Assembly (NCBI GenBank): GCA_028023455.1
Contig: JAQFVV010000286.1
Span: 373,358-437,357, forward strand
Direction of reading: 5' to 3'
Length of the DNA: 64,000 bases
From: Epiperipatus broadwayi
Lineage: Eukaryota > Onychophora > Udeonychophora > Euonychophora > Peripatidae
Shown here one piece after another: positions 53,200 to 64,000 of this stretch (position 1 is the first letter of the stretch; every line of letters starts with the position of its first letter). The translations under genes were made by a program, and so were the position numbers. Under the pieces are notes generated by a model. That model saw only the letters and a list, made by a program, of their open reading frames with translations. It was not told where the DNA came from and ran no database searches.

Positions 53200-54213
53200 T
53201 GTAGGTGCGAGTGCGTTAATGTTCTCTGCAAATAGCAATTTGCGGACCAAAGAAATAGGGCACAACAAATAAATAATAGTTATTGATCCTTGATAGTAAT
53301 TTGATATTGTGTTCTACCACTTTAATACTAATTTATTCTTGCATCTTATATTTGACAGTATCGTATATCACAAAAAAATAAAGCCTTTTACATAATTACT
53401 ATGTGTATATGGGTATATATAATAAATAATAAGTTAATCATTTCACTTAATAAAAATATTATAAAATTATATCTATTTGTTTTTCACATTCTACAAATCT
53501 CATGTACACATGATTATTTCCATTTATTAACTGAGTTTTAGTTGTTCTTATTTTGAGCCTTTAAAAAAACTTCTTTATGGAATAAAATATATTTTGGGGG
53601 AACTAAAAATGGACAATCTTTACAGATATCTATTTATATAACAAAAAATAATAAATTTAATTTTATACAATCTATAGACACATCTTATTTTAATATCTAC
53701 ATCTATGACTCTTATACTAAGTAATGAAAAATAAAATAATGCAGCAGGTAGAAAGTGTACTTTTACACTACTCACTACATTATTAAGCACATTTGAAGTA
53801 AAGAGAAATCAACAAAATATTCATTTTAAAAAAATTCAGGTGCTAAATAAATAATAAATAAATTGAACAAGCAAGTTCAATATGACTTAAGATGTACTCT
53901 CAGATCCAATAATATTAATAACACTCAATTTAAATTGAATCTTTTGGATAACAGATGTGATGATGGGAATGAAAACATAAACATGTATAATGAATAATAA
54001 AATATTTATTTACAATATAATATTTTAATATAATAAAATATACAAAAGGCAGATACGTAAATATTACAAAATACCACTGATATAAACAAGTAAAACATAT
54101 TTTCTTTTTGAGTAAATTTAGGTAAAATTATAATTATAATTTACATTATTTAAGAAGTTCTCAAACATTTATTTAAGATACTAACCATCTAGCAATTACG
54201 TCCACAGAATATC
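52607..54213. other. AT-rich DNA, nothing else recognised
   Basis: Apart from the TA/TG run at 53149-53210 no feature was found. Confidence 0.6.
53149..53210. repeat. (TA)n(TG)n microsatellite
   Basis: About 20 bases of TA followed by about 40 bases of TG with small interruptions. Confidence 0.95.
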
Positions 54214-54254
54214 AGATATATATATATATATGCCTATACACAGACCATTTAAGA

Positions 54255-54315
<61 letters not shown>

Positions 54316-54341
54316 TATACACAGACCATTTAAGATGATAT
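54214..54341. repeat. (TA)n runs with a duplicated ~29-bp unit
   Basis: The word GCCTATACACAGACCATTTA and its flanks occur twice (about 54231-54258 and 54313-54341), separated by about 55 bp of TA. This is consistent with slippage or unequal exchange of a (TA)n-bounded unit. Confidence 0.9.
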
Positions 54342-54670
54342 TAAAACTACAATACCAGTGACATTTAAAAATCAATGTGGACATATAACTCTAATGACAT
54401 TGCAAGGATAGCTAGATATTACGTAAAAATATCTATATAGGCATTAAATTTACTAATGTATATAAGGGGCAAAATAAAAAACTCAGTACTAACAATAAAC
54501 TAACATCTCTAAAATTAAATTATAGTAGTGCTTGCAGAGCAATTGCATACATGGATGTGTATTAAATGTTATCATATAATAAAATACACACTACTAAAAG
54601 CAAAATGAATGGTGATAAATAGATAAATGGTCACCTGGTAACTCAACCTGGCACTGCCAATGCAAATAAG

Positions 54671-55153
<483 letters not shown>

Positions 55154-57809
55154 ATAGAAGGGGCTTACCTAATATAACAGCAACTATTCAACTAAATGCC
55201 AAAAGTGATACCTGTCTCCAAGCAGCATGTCAATTAATAAATCAACAAGGCATGAATTTATTAATAATAAATAGAAAAGATAACTTGCACACCTATTCGT
55301 ATGCACAATAACATATATATTTGGTCTAAAAATATATGCAAATCAATGCACTATACTTGCAAAGCAATATCAAATATTAAGAATTTTAAAAGTTATCTCA
55401 GCACACACCCAGACTTCCAAATTATTCATTTCATACACTTATCAAATATAGAAAATCTGTTTTACTCTGTGCACAGTAATACATTTTTATTATATTGGGA
55501 TATAAATTCCAAAAACATTTAATAATTTATAACTTACCAACCTTTTACCTGAATATGTTTTCTTAGCAAGTCTTTTGGTGACATATATATTATTATAAAT
55601 ATACCTTATAATATATTGCATATAAAATAATAATTAAATAAGCATAATTAATATAACTATAATACAATAATAATAAACATATACCAATTTCATAAAACAA
55701 TAAATATGTTACACTTTCTTTTATTATTTAAAATGAAAATAACCCTTTTTAATTGAGAAGTCCTTTTGTTGTCCCATTTCACAAAAATATATAGCACAGT
55801 TTTATTAATGAAGAGAAAACAAATGAACAAGCAAACATTTGAAAGCAGGGGTGTCTTTTTTAAAAAACATTGTCTGCAATTTTAATTTTAAACGGAAATG
55901 ATCCAAGAGCAAATATGGCAAGTTTAATAATAAACAGGTAACAAATAGTTCCATAATGAAATTGAGGTAATAGTTTGGCAATATTAAGACATGCAACAAA
56001 TTTAAATCATTTTTATCTTTTGTACAGCAATAAAATATACTTTTAATAAATGAATAGACGAATTACGAAGGAATGAATTATAATAATGCTAAGATATCCT
56101 CTTATTTGAATTGTAAGTAATACTGATATATAATGGTTTTTCCACTTATCAAAAAAAATCATTCTATATAACATCTTTTATCATAATTAAATAAAAGCAA
56201 TTTAAAATGACTATTTTATTTTGTCTTTTAAATTAGTGATACCATTAAAAGAACTCATTATTGTATTCATTTTGTTAATTAAAGATATAACAATGTTCCA
56301 AAATAGTTCCTGTTATAATAATAATAACTCTATTTTAGTTATTAAATTGTTTGCATAAAATACTTTTCTTCTGAAGTAAAACATTTGGTCAAATATAAAA
56401 GACGATATTTATAATATTGATAATTAGTTTATGTAACTAGTTTAAAACTTTAAATGATGAAGTGTTAATAAAATGGTTTTATAGCCAAAAGGTCAAAATT
56501 AAGTAATAGTCATGGTAAATTCAACATGCATATAACTTTCCAGCTTATTAGTCTGCAGTAAGTGTCATATTCAGAGCATTCTGGAATTTCCTGCATAACA
56601 ATATAGCTTTTTGAATTTTCTAATGAGATGTTGTTTATGAGCAAGTGAACATGTATTGGCATAGTAGACTTATTTAAATGGCCCAAGTTGTTTCTAGCTC
56701 AATATTATTAACTGGTAAAATAAATTATTTTAAAAAAGTTTTAAAAATTATTAATTAAATTGAACAGAAAAGGAGAATTAATTGAGAAGTAAGAATAATT
56801 TTATTTTTCCAGGTTTTTTTTCTTCTCAAGCATGTGTGCTTGCTCTTTTGATTGCAAAGTTTGTCACATTACATTAATTAATCAATCAACAATTAGTATT
56901 GGGGCAGGATTTTTGAAATTAATTAACAATTTTAATCTTTTATTAACTTAGTTGCATAAAATAAAATTGACCTTCACCTTTTAATAATTAATACATCTAA
57001 GAATACATTTAAACATATGATGTCTAGACAGTAAAAATAATTAATCTTATTAACTTTATCTTAATTATTTAATAAAAATTATCTACATAATTTAAAGAAA
57101 ATATATTTTTACTCTAAAATAAATGCTTTTTACCTATCATTAAATTACTCTCATATTAAAATTCCATTTTTAAAATATATTATTTTTAAAAATAATTAAT
57201 ACTTTAAAACAATCCTTTTTAAACTTCCTTCTTTAACACATATGCACATATATTATGAATGTATACTAGAAAATGATTAAAGGGACTTATAAAATTTACT
57301 GCAGGTTTAAAAAATAGTATTTTAAAAATACAGACAAAAAACAAAATTTACTTGCTGAAATTTATTTAAGATAAAACCTATTGCAAACTAGCTGTTTCTT
57401 CAGCTTCACATTAAATTCTCATTTTAAATAGATATTATATGAATTAGCTGATACTTTAGTAACTACTACTTTAAATGCATTTTAACACTGATTAATAAAT
57501 AATATTTTATCAAATAGCAAACCAAAGCTCTATTTAATATAGTTAACTCAAAACATAGTATATTTTAAACTAATTTTTATCCAAGTTTAACTTATCAAAT
57601 TCTGTCTTTAACAATTATTAAATCAATTAATTGATATTTTTTTAGATAATTATCATTCAAATATATTTAACAAAGATACTTTCTAAATACTTTAGATTGC
57701 ATAATTAAGATGTTATATGGCTTAAAAATAATAAAGTTTATAATGGTTATTTTTAATTGAGTTTAAACAAATTAAAGTGCTACCTATTATATTTAACCCT
57801 TTATGAGCT
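55154..57809. other. AT-rich DNA, nothing recognised
   Basis: No gene or repeat boundary found on either strand. Short frames at 55301-55522 and 55805-55999 lack motifs. Confidence 0.6.
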
Positions 57810-58713
<904 letters not shown>

Positions 58714-59114
58714 TTTGAAGAAAATTGAAGATAGAGATCAAATTCATGTCCCAGAAAATATTTTCACAGCTATTTGAGCTTAGCTTAACAAACAGTAAAA
58801 TAGATGTTACACATTGTTTTAATAATTACTAAATTTTAGGTTACATAGTATGTTCATACATATAATCTATAAATAAAGATTTTTTATATCTAAATAAAAT
58901 CCAATATGTTATCTGTTGTTTATGAATGCTTCAATAAATGTACTTATTTTATTCACTATTTTATTAAAAAATAGTGATAATAATAAAAAAGATATACATA
59001 TAAATTTTCCTCCCACATATTTCATATATTTTGTGTTATTGTTTATTTTTAATTATTTATAACAATAATAATAATAAAAATACATTGCCAATATATAATT
59101 TTTGTGTTAGTGAT
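58714..59114. other. AT-rich DNA, nothing recognised
   Basis: No supportable feature. Confidence 0.6.
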
Positions 59115-60063
59115 ATCATCATCATCAACCATTATCAATACACTGCAGGATGAAAGTCTCTTGAAGTTTAATCCATCTTCTCTGATTTTTATCTTCTCTT
59201 CTCCACATCATCCCTGCACACTTTCTTATTTAATCCATCCTTTTCACATGTGGTCTCTTTCTGGGTCTTTTACAATCTCTTGGTATCCAGTTTAAGATTT
59301 CAATTTTGCATCTATTATCATCTGTTCTAGCAATATGTTCAGCCCAACTCCAGTCTTTTTATTTTTTCAATGAGTTTAGTAACACATGTTTGTTCTCTTA
59401 CCCATATATTGCATTTTGATCTCTTCTTGTTACTCCCAACATGTATCTCTCCATACTTCTTTGAGTGATCTGAAGTCTCTGTATTGCTCTTCTATTAAGT
59501 GTCTCAGTCTCAGATCCATAAGTAAGAACTGGTAAAACACATTTATTAAAAACTTTCCTTTTCAAACACATAAGCATATTTCCTTTTAGTATCTAGTTAT
59601 TTCTACCAAAAGTACTCCAACAAAGTTTAATTCTATGATTAATTTCATCCATTATGTTTCCATCTGTATTAATAACCTGACCAAAGTATTTGTAACTGTT
59701 AACTTCTTCTAACTCATCATAATCAATCTTTATTTTCATATTATGAGAAAATTCATTAAACATTACTTTAGTCTTTTAACATTTATCTTTAGTCTTACTT
59801 TCTTACTTTCGTCTGATAACTCCTGAAAAATTTCCTGCAGCTCTAAAGCATTATTTGAAAAAACAACTACTTCATCTGCAAAATCTAAATGACTTAAATA
59901 ATTTCCATTTACTTTCATTCATTTAGCTTCCCATATTAATCCATGAAATACTTCTTGCAGTAATGCTGTAAAAAGTTTTGGAGATATAGAGTCACCCTGT
60001 CTTACACCCTTCTCAATGTTGACTTTCCCAGTATCATTATGTAATCTAATTGTTGCTGTTGCA
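59115..60063 (-). pseudogene. LINE copy 4: decayed RT, minus strand, cut by PLE-B
   Basis: Reverse complement of the 3' half of LINE copy 1. An ATCATCATCATC tail lies at 59115, followed by the C-terminal and RT regions. The minus frame 59919-60110 contains IRLHNDTGKVNIEKGVRQGD, ending in SISPKLFTALLQEV, a better preserved RT box than in copy 1. Homology stops exactly at 60063, after GTTGCTGTTGCA, where the PLE-B 3' end begins. Confidence 0.9.
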
Positions 60064-60825
60064 TATATATACATATGTATATATATAAAATACATATTTT
60101 GTGGATTCATCTGTGTTAAAAACTTTTAATATAAATATACTGATGTTTCGACTTGGTCACACAAGTCATCCACAGAGTTATAAAAGTAGAAAGACGGTTG
60201 TAGAGGCGCTACAATCACTGATTTGAATAAAACATTAAAATTCCACCAATAGCAAAAATGTTAAATTTAGGAATGTTTTTTAAAAAAATCTTTCCAAAAA
60301 GGAGGAAGTTTGCAAGTATCATTTTGCTTATTGATACAATCTGGCCTTTTAACCATTTCAATGGCTTCTCTAATTTTGCACTGGTAGAGGTTATCACATC
60401 TGGATATGATCCTGGTACTAGAAAAATCAATTTTATGACCTGAATCTATAGTATGGAGTGAGAGTGTTGATGATGATGAGTGTTGTTTAACAGCATTAGC
60501 ATGCTCATCTCTCCTAACACTGATGTGATGATTACTCATACCTATGTAAGAAGCTTTACAATTTTACATGAGATTTGATAGACACCATGAGATTCAAGAG
60601 GGATTGAATCCTTAGGCTTGGTTATTATATTGCTGATCTTTTGATGAGCAGAAAATGCTGTATCTATATTATAGCATTTTAATATATGTCCGATACTGTC
60701 TGTAGTTCCTTTTACATATGGAACACAAATCCCAATAGCTGATTTATCATCTTTTTGTTTCCTATTTTGTCTATTTTGGGCTTAGCTTCCTTTTACATAT
60801 GGAACACAAATCCTAATAGCTGATA
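60064..60825 (-). pseudogene. Penelope-like element family B, minus copy (GIY-YIG end)
   Basis: Read on the minus strand from 60825, the coding end of a PLE. It has a PYVKGT-type segment, a GIY-YIG start, and an open frame at 60267-60539 beginning MSNHHISVRRDEHANAVK and ending KLPPFWKDFFKK. The GIY-YIG nuclease nicks DNA during retrotransposition. The RT core is absent, so the copy is 5'-truncated. It mirrors 60826-61660 and includes a partial internal repeat near 60730-60825. The signature is at 60139-60180. Confidence 0.88.
60139..60180 (-). other. Signature in PLE-B minus copy
   Basis: CTCTGTGGAT, then a perfect 6-bp stem GACTTG-TGTGAC-CAAGTC, then GAAACATCAG. Hammerhead-like layout with a variant heptamer. 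Confidence 0.45.
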
Positions 60826-61660
60826 AATCAGTTATTAGGATTTGTGTTCCATATGTAAAAGAAACTACAGACAGTATCGGATGTATATTAAAATGCTATA
60901 ATATAGGCTTGAAGCCCAATATAGACAAAATAGGAAACAAAAAGATGATAAATCAGCTATTAGGATTTCTGTTCCATATGTAAAAGGAACTACAGACAGT
61001 ATCGGATGTATATTAAAATGCTATAATATAGATACAGCATTTTCTGCTCATCAAAAGATCAGCAATATAATAACCAAGCCTAAGGATTCAATCCCTCTTG
61101 AATCTCATGGTGTCTATCAAATCTCATGTAAAAATTGTAAAGCTTCTTATATAGGTATGAGTAATCGTCGCATCAGTGTTAGGAGAGATGAGCATGCTAA
61201 TGCAGTTAAACAACACTCATCATCATCAGCACTCTCACTCCATACTATATATTCAGGTCATAAAATTGATTTTTCTAGTACCAGGATCATATCCAGATGT
61301 GATAATCTCTACCAGTGCAAAATTAGAAAACCCATTGAGATACTTAAAAGGCCAGATTGTATCAATAAGTGAGATGATACTTGCAAACTTCCTCCTATTT
61401 GGAAAGATTTTTTTAAAAAACATTCCTAAATTTAACATTTTTGCTATTGGTGGAATTTTAACATTTTTTTTTCAAATCAGTGATTGTAGTGCCTCTACAA
61501 CCATCTTTCTACCTTTTATAACTCTGTGGATGACTTGTGTGACCAAATCGAAACGTCAGTATATTTATATTAAAAGTTTTTAACATGGATGAACCCGCAA
61601 AATATGTATTTTATACATTTAACCCATGCAAATCTTCATTTTAACATATGTATATATATA
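60826..61660 (+). pseudogene. Penelope-like element family B, plus copy (GIY-YIG end)
   Basis: Mirror copy of 60064-60825, joined to it at the palindrome CTGATaaATCAG (centre about 60826). The GIY-YIG domain is clear: HGVYQISC (61106 on), KASYIGMS (61142 on), then RRISVRRDEHANAVK in the open frame 61157-61372, and after a stop KLPP.WKDFFKK. A ~125-bp segment with TTCCATATGTAAAAGGAACT is directly repeated at its 5' side (60846 and 60973). The 3' end is near 61615-61660. No RT core. Confidence 0.9.
61522..61560 (+). other. Signature in PLE-B plus copy
   Basis: CTCTGTGGAT, stem GACTTG/CAAATC (one mismatch compared with the minus copy), then GAAACGTCAG. Positions 61532-61554. Confidence 0.45.
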
Positions 61661-61769
61661 TAACGGTTTTATATTTTTACAATTATATATATGTAAACTT
61701 ATAAATGAATATTTATAAATACAGTAATTAGGTATATGTGATGTAATAACTTTAAAAAATTTTATCCAC

Positions 61770-63543
61770 TTAGGAGCACTTCTGGCTAGGCTAACCTTTC
61801 CACCATTCCATAATCTTAATGTTTGCTGCCTGCCTGTTAATTATGTCTTGTTTGTATTTATATATTAGCATAGCTTTTTTTATTTTCCATTTGTTATTTT
61901 TTTCAATTTCCAATATATTTACATTATTATAATTGAAGTTAAAGCCATAAATATATAAATCATTATGGTCATAAAAAATGTGATGCTGAAACATTATTAT
62001 TTACTTTGCAATTTTGTTTCATTTTCTGAACCCTTTTTAATAACAGCAAGTGCTCTTTAGTTTTTTTCTCCAACATGCATCTTAATTCTTCTATATATCT
62101 ACTACAACACTTATATATCCATTTATAAATTATTCAATTTTTATTTATAAATGAGGTTTTATTTTTAGAGTTATTTATTAATTTGTTTAATGTAAGCTTA
62201 GGTGCATAAAATATTAATGTCACATATATCATTATAAATTTTTCTTATGAAATTTACTTGATCATTCGAAATATATGTTATAGATAACCATCTTTTTTTA
62301 TTATCATGAGAATCAATATTATTATTAATATTTTTATTCTTATATTTCATATTAAAATTTTTAATAACATTATATATATGATTATAATTGTAGCCAACAT
62401 TTAACAATTCATTCAAATGCATTTCAATATTTTTACCTTTATCTGATAAAGATAAAAATATTGAAATGTATTGGAATGAATTGTTAAATATGTCTGAAAT
62501 TATTTTTCTTAACTCATGTTGAAGCTTATAATTCATAATTACAGAATAAATACCTGTAATATTTTATTTTTTACCTTAATGGACATGGTTGTAAGAGATT
62601 CTCTCTTCTAACAGAGCCTACCTTTGATCCATAAAATGGTGTGGGTTTTTAATGACATTATGGTAATAATATTTTTTTACTATATATTTTTTTTCTTTTT
62701 CTATAATTTGATCTGTATTTTTATCTGCTTTACTTATTTTTACAATCCATTGGCCTCCTTGATTTTTCAAAATGTCCAATTTCTTATGTAATTTTTTCTC
62801 AGGTAGATGTGATACAATCACTATTTTCTGCACATTTTTACGGCTTTATCTCCTTCATCAAACTTGTTATCTTTTTCAAAAGTCTGTTCAATAATAAATG
62901 CATTTATGATTTGAGTAGTTAATTGATTATTATTCATTTTTATTTCTTTAGAAGTAGCTACTAAATACTTTTCCTTTTTTTTCTATTTCTTCTCTAGATA
63001 TTGAACCCATTTTTTTTAGTCACTTGCTCAACATTTTCCCATAACTTCTGCCAATTAACTTTTACATCTTCTTAAACTTTTTGACAAACTATTAAACCTT
63101 TCTCTAAATTGATTACTTGTTTTCTTTCATTGTTTCTTTTCTTTTCCCTCTTTACTATTTTCCATATGAACTTTCTTCAATTCTTCTCTGAATTCAACTT
63201 CTAAATTCTGAAATTTTTCATTGAAACTTCATTGAAGTCTTCCTTCTAAATCCACAATTAGTTTGTCCATTCTATCACTTATACAAGTAAAATTCACTTC
63301 ACACTTCCTATTATTTTGTTTTATTTTATTTTCTAATTCCTCTAATTTTGAGTTCAAATTCTGCAAATTAAGTACTTATTTTTCTAACTTGGAATCCATT
63401 TTTATAGTATTTACTTCTATTTTTATACTATTTTCTTCCAATTTAAAATTTACCTTTTGCAATAGGAGATCAGACATTTTTTTATAGTCAATGAAATTAT
63501 TAATTCTTCTGTTAATGGTTTTTTTTACAGTTTCTCCTTTCAT
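61770..63543 (-). pseudogene. Penelope-like element family F: coiled-coil N-terminus, RT core missing, GIY-YIG-like end
   Basis: Minus strand from 63543: an ATG-started frame MKGETVKKTINRRINNF leads into a K/E/L-rich coiled coil (LNSKLEELENKIKQNN), with a few stops. At 62618-62833 comes GGQWIVKISKADKNTDQI, like the KADK segment before PLE RT domains. At 62198-62536, after what looks like a deletion of the RT, comes a connector (LLNVGYNYNHIYNVIKNF, then KKRWLSITYI). A worn GIY-YIG region follows (CSRYIEELR, KTKEH; then NILEIEKN and KQDIINRQ in 61791-61994). The domain order is my inference from weak motifs. It lies beside PLE-B but is a different family. Confidence 0.65.
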
Positions 63544-64000
63544 TTTAAATAAGATTCTTTTATAATCAATAACTTAACACAGAAAAAGATAGAAAATTGT
63601 TCTCAAATCAACTGTAAATTCCAGCAAAAATTGAATAAATCTTTTTCAAAATTTTTTTATATTTTTTTTACTATTAGCTGTTAATTATTAATTACATTTT
63701 TGTTGGACCCTTTCAAATAAAAATTTTATTACACAGAATAGTGTCTTGTCTCATCATATCACTACAATTTCTATCTTTCACATGTCTCACATCCCTTTAT
63801 TTAAACTATAATAATAAGTGCATCATTCATATCTTACTTTTTATGACATAACAAGAATAATCAACAAGTGAATTGACTGATACAATTTACTAAATAGTAA
63901 CAATGGACATTTTACATTTAGCAAATAACAAACTTAGTAAAACTAGGTATTTTATTTCTAGCACATGAACAATTATAAATACAAAAACCAGCTATTACCC
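63544..64000. other. AT-rich DNA, possible 5' region of PLE-F
   Basis: No further motif found before the window ends. Confidence 0.4.

Noticed and set aside
60258-60443. Plus-strand ORF of 61 codons and its mirror at 61253-61438
   Set aside because: Shadows of the PLE-B GIY-YIG coding strands.

Overview
This window is a very AT-rich (roughly a quarter G+C by eye) stretch of eukaryotic, almost certainly invertebrate animal, DNA. No intact host gene, rRNA or tRNA gene is visible. The readable protein sequence comes from decayed transposable elements: a non-LTR retrotransposon (LINE) family in four copies, three Penelope-like (PLE, GIY-YIG) retroelement families, a piggyBac transposase, a Merlin/ISXO2-type transposase, and non-autonomous elements with TA target sites and mariner/pogo-style ends. 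This mix fits a metazoan, but the sequence does not say which phylum.

Layout. 0-2.1 kb: LINE copy 1. 4.7-5.6 kb: two inverted repeats, one built from tRNA-like SINE heads. 8.4-9.6 kb: a tandem/inverted array of a ~335-bp unit, bounded by a 14-bp direct duplication. 14.1-15.8 kb: an A/C-rich block of unknown origin. 16.05-17.5 kb: piggyBac relic, followed by a pogo-like element. 18.6-25 kb: gene-free DNA with a strong G-over-C skew at 21-24 kb. 25.1 kb: LINE tail. 26.9 kb: pogo-like end. 28.07-29.95 kb: large imperfect palindrome. 30.44-34.15 kb: head-to-head pair of PLE family A, with a foldback insertion inside it. 36.1-36.8 kb: Merlin relic. 38.0-38.6 kb: two foldbacks among (TA)n runs. 40.4-41.1 kb: two unrecognised ORFs. 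45.3-47.1 kb: LINE copy 3. 48.4-49.6 kb: complete pogo-like element. 54.7-55.15 kb: (CT)n and very long poly-C. 57.8-58.7 kb: GATA/GACA array. 59.1-60.06 kb: LINE copy 4, abutting a head-to-head pair of PLE family B (60.06-61.66 kb). 61.8-63.5 kb: a third PLE relic, with a coiled coil and no RT core.

The most interesting pattern links several of these. Inverted duplications are unusually dense. In PLE-A, PLE-B and two short foldbacks (38.1 and 38.4 kb), both arms read outward and carry the same small signature: a CTGATGA-like heptamer, a short stem-loop, then GAAA. This is the layout of a hammerhead-ribozyme core, and hammerhead motifs are known from Penelope-like elements. It may mark a set of short ribozyme-bearing, inverted-dimer elements, and it is the best candidate here for something undescribed. 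Whether any copy self-cleaves cannot be judged from sequence alone.
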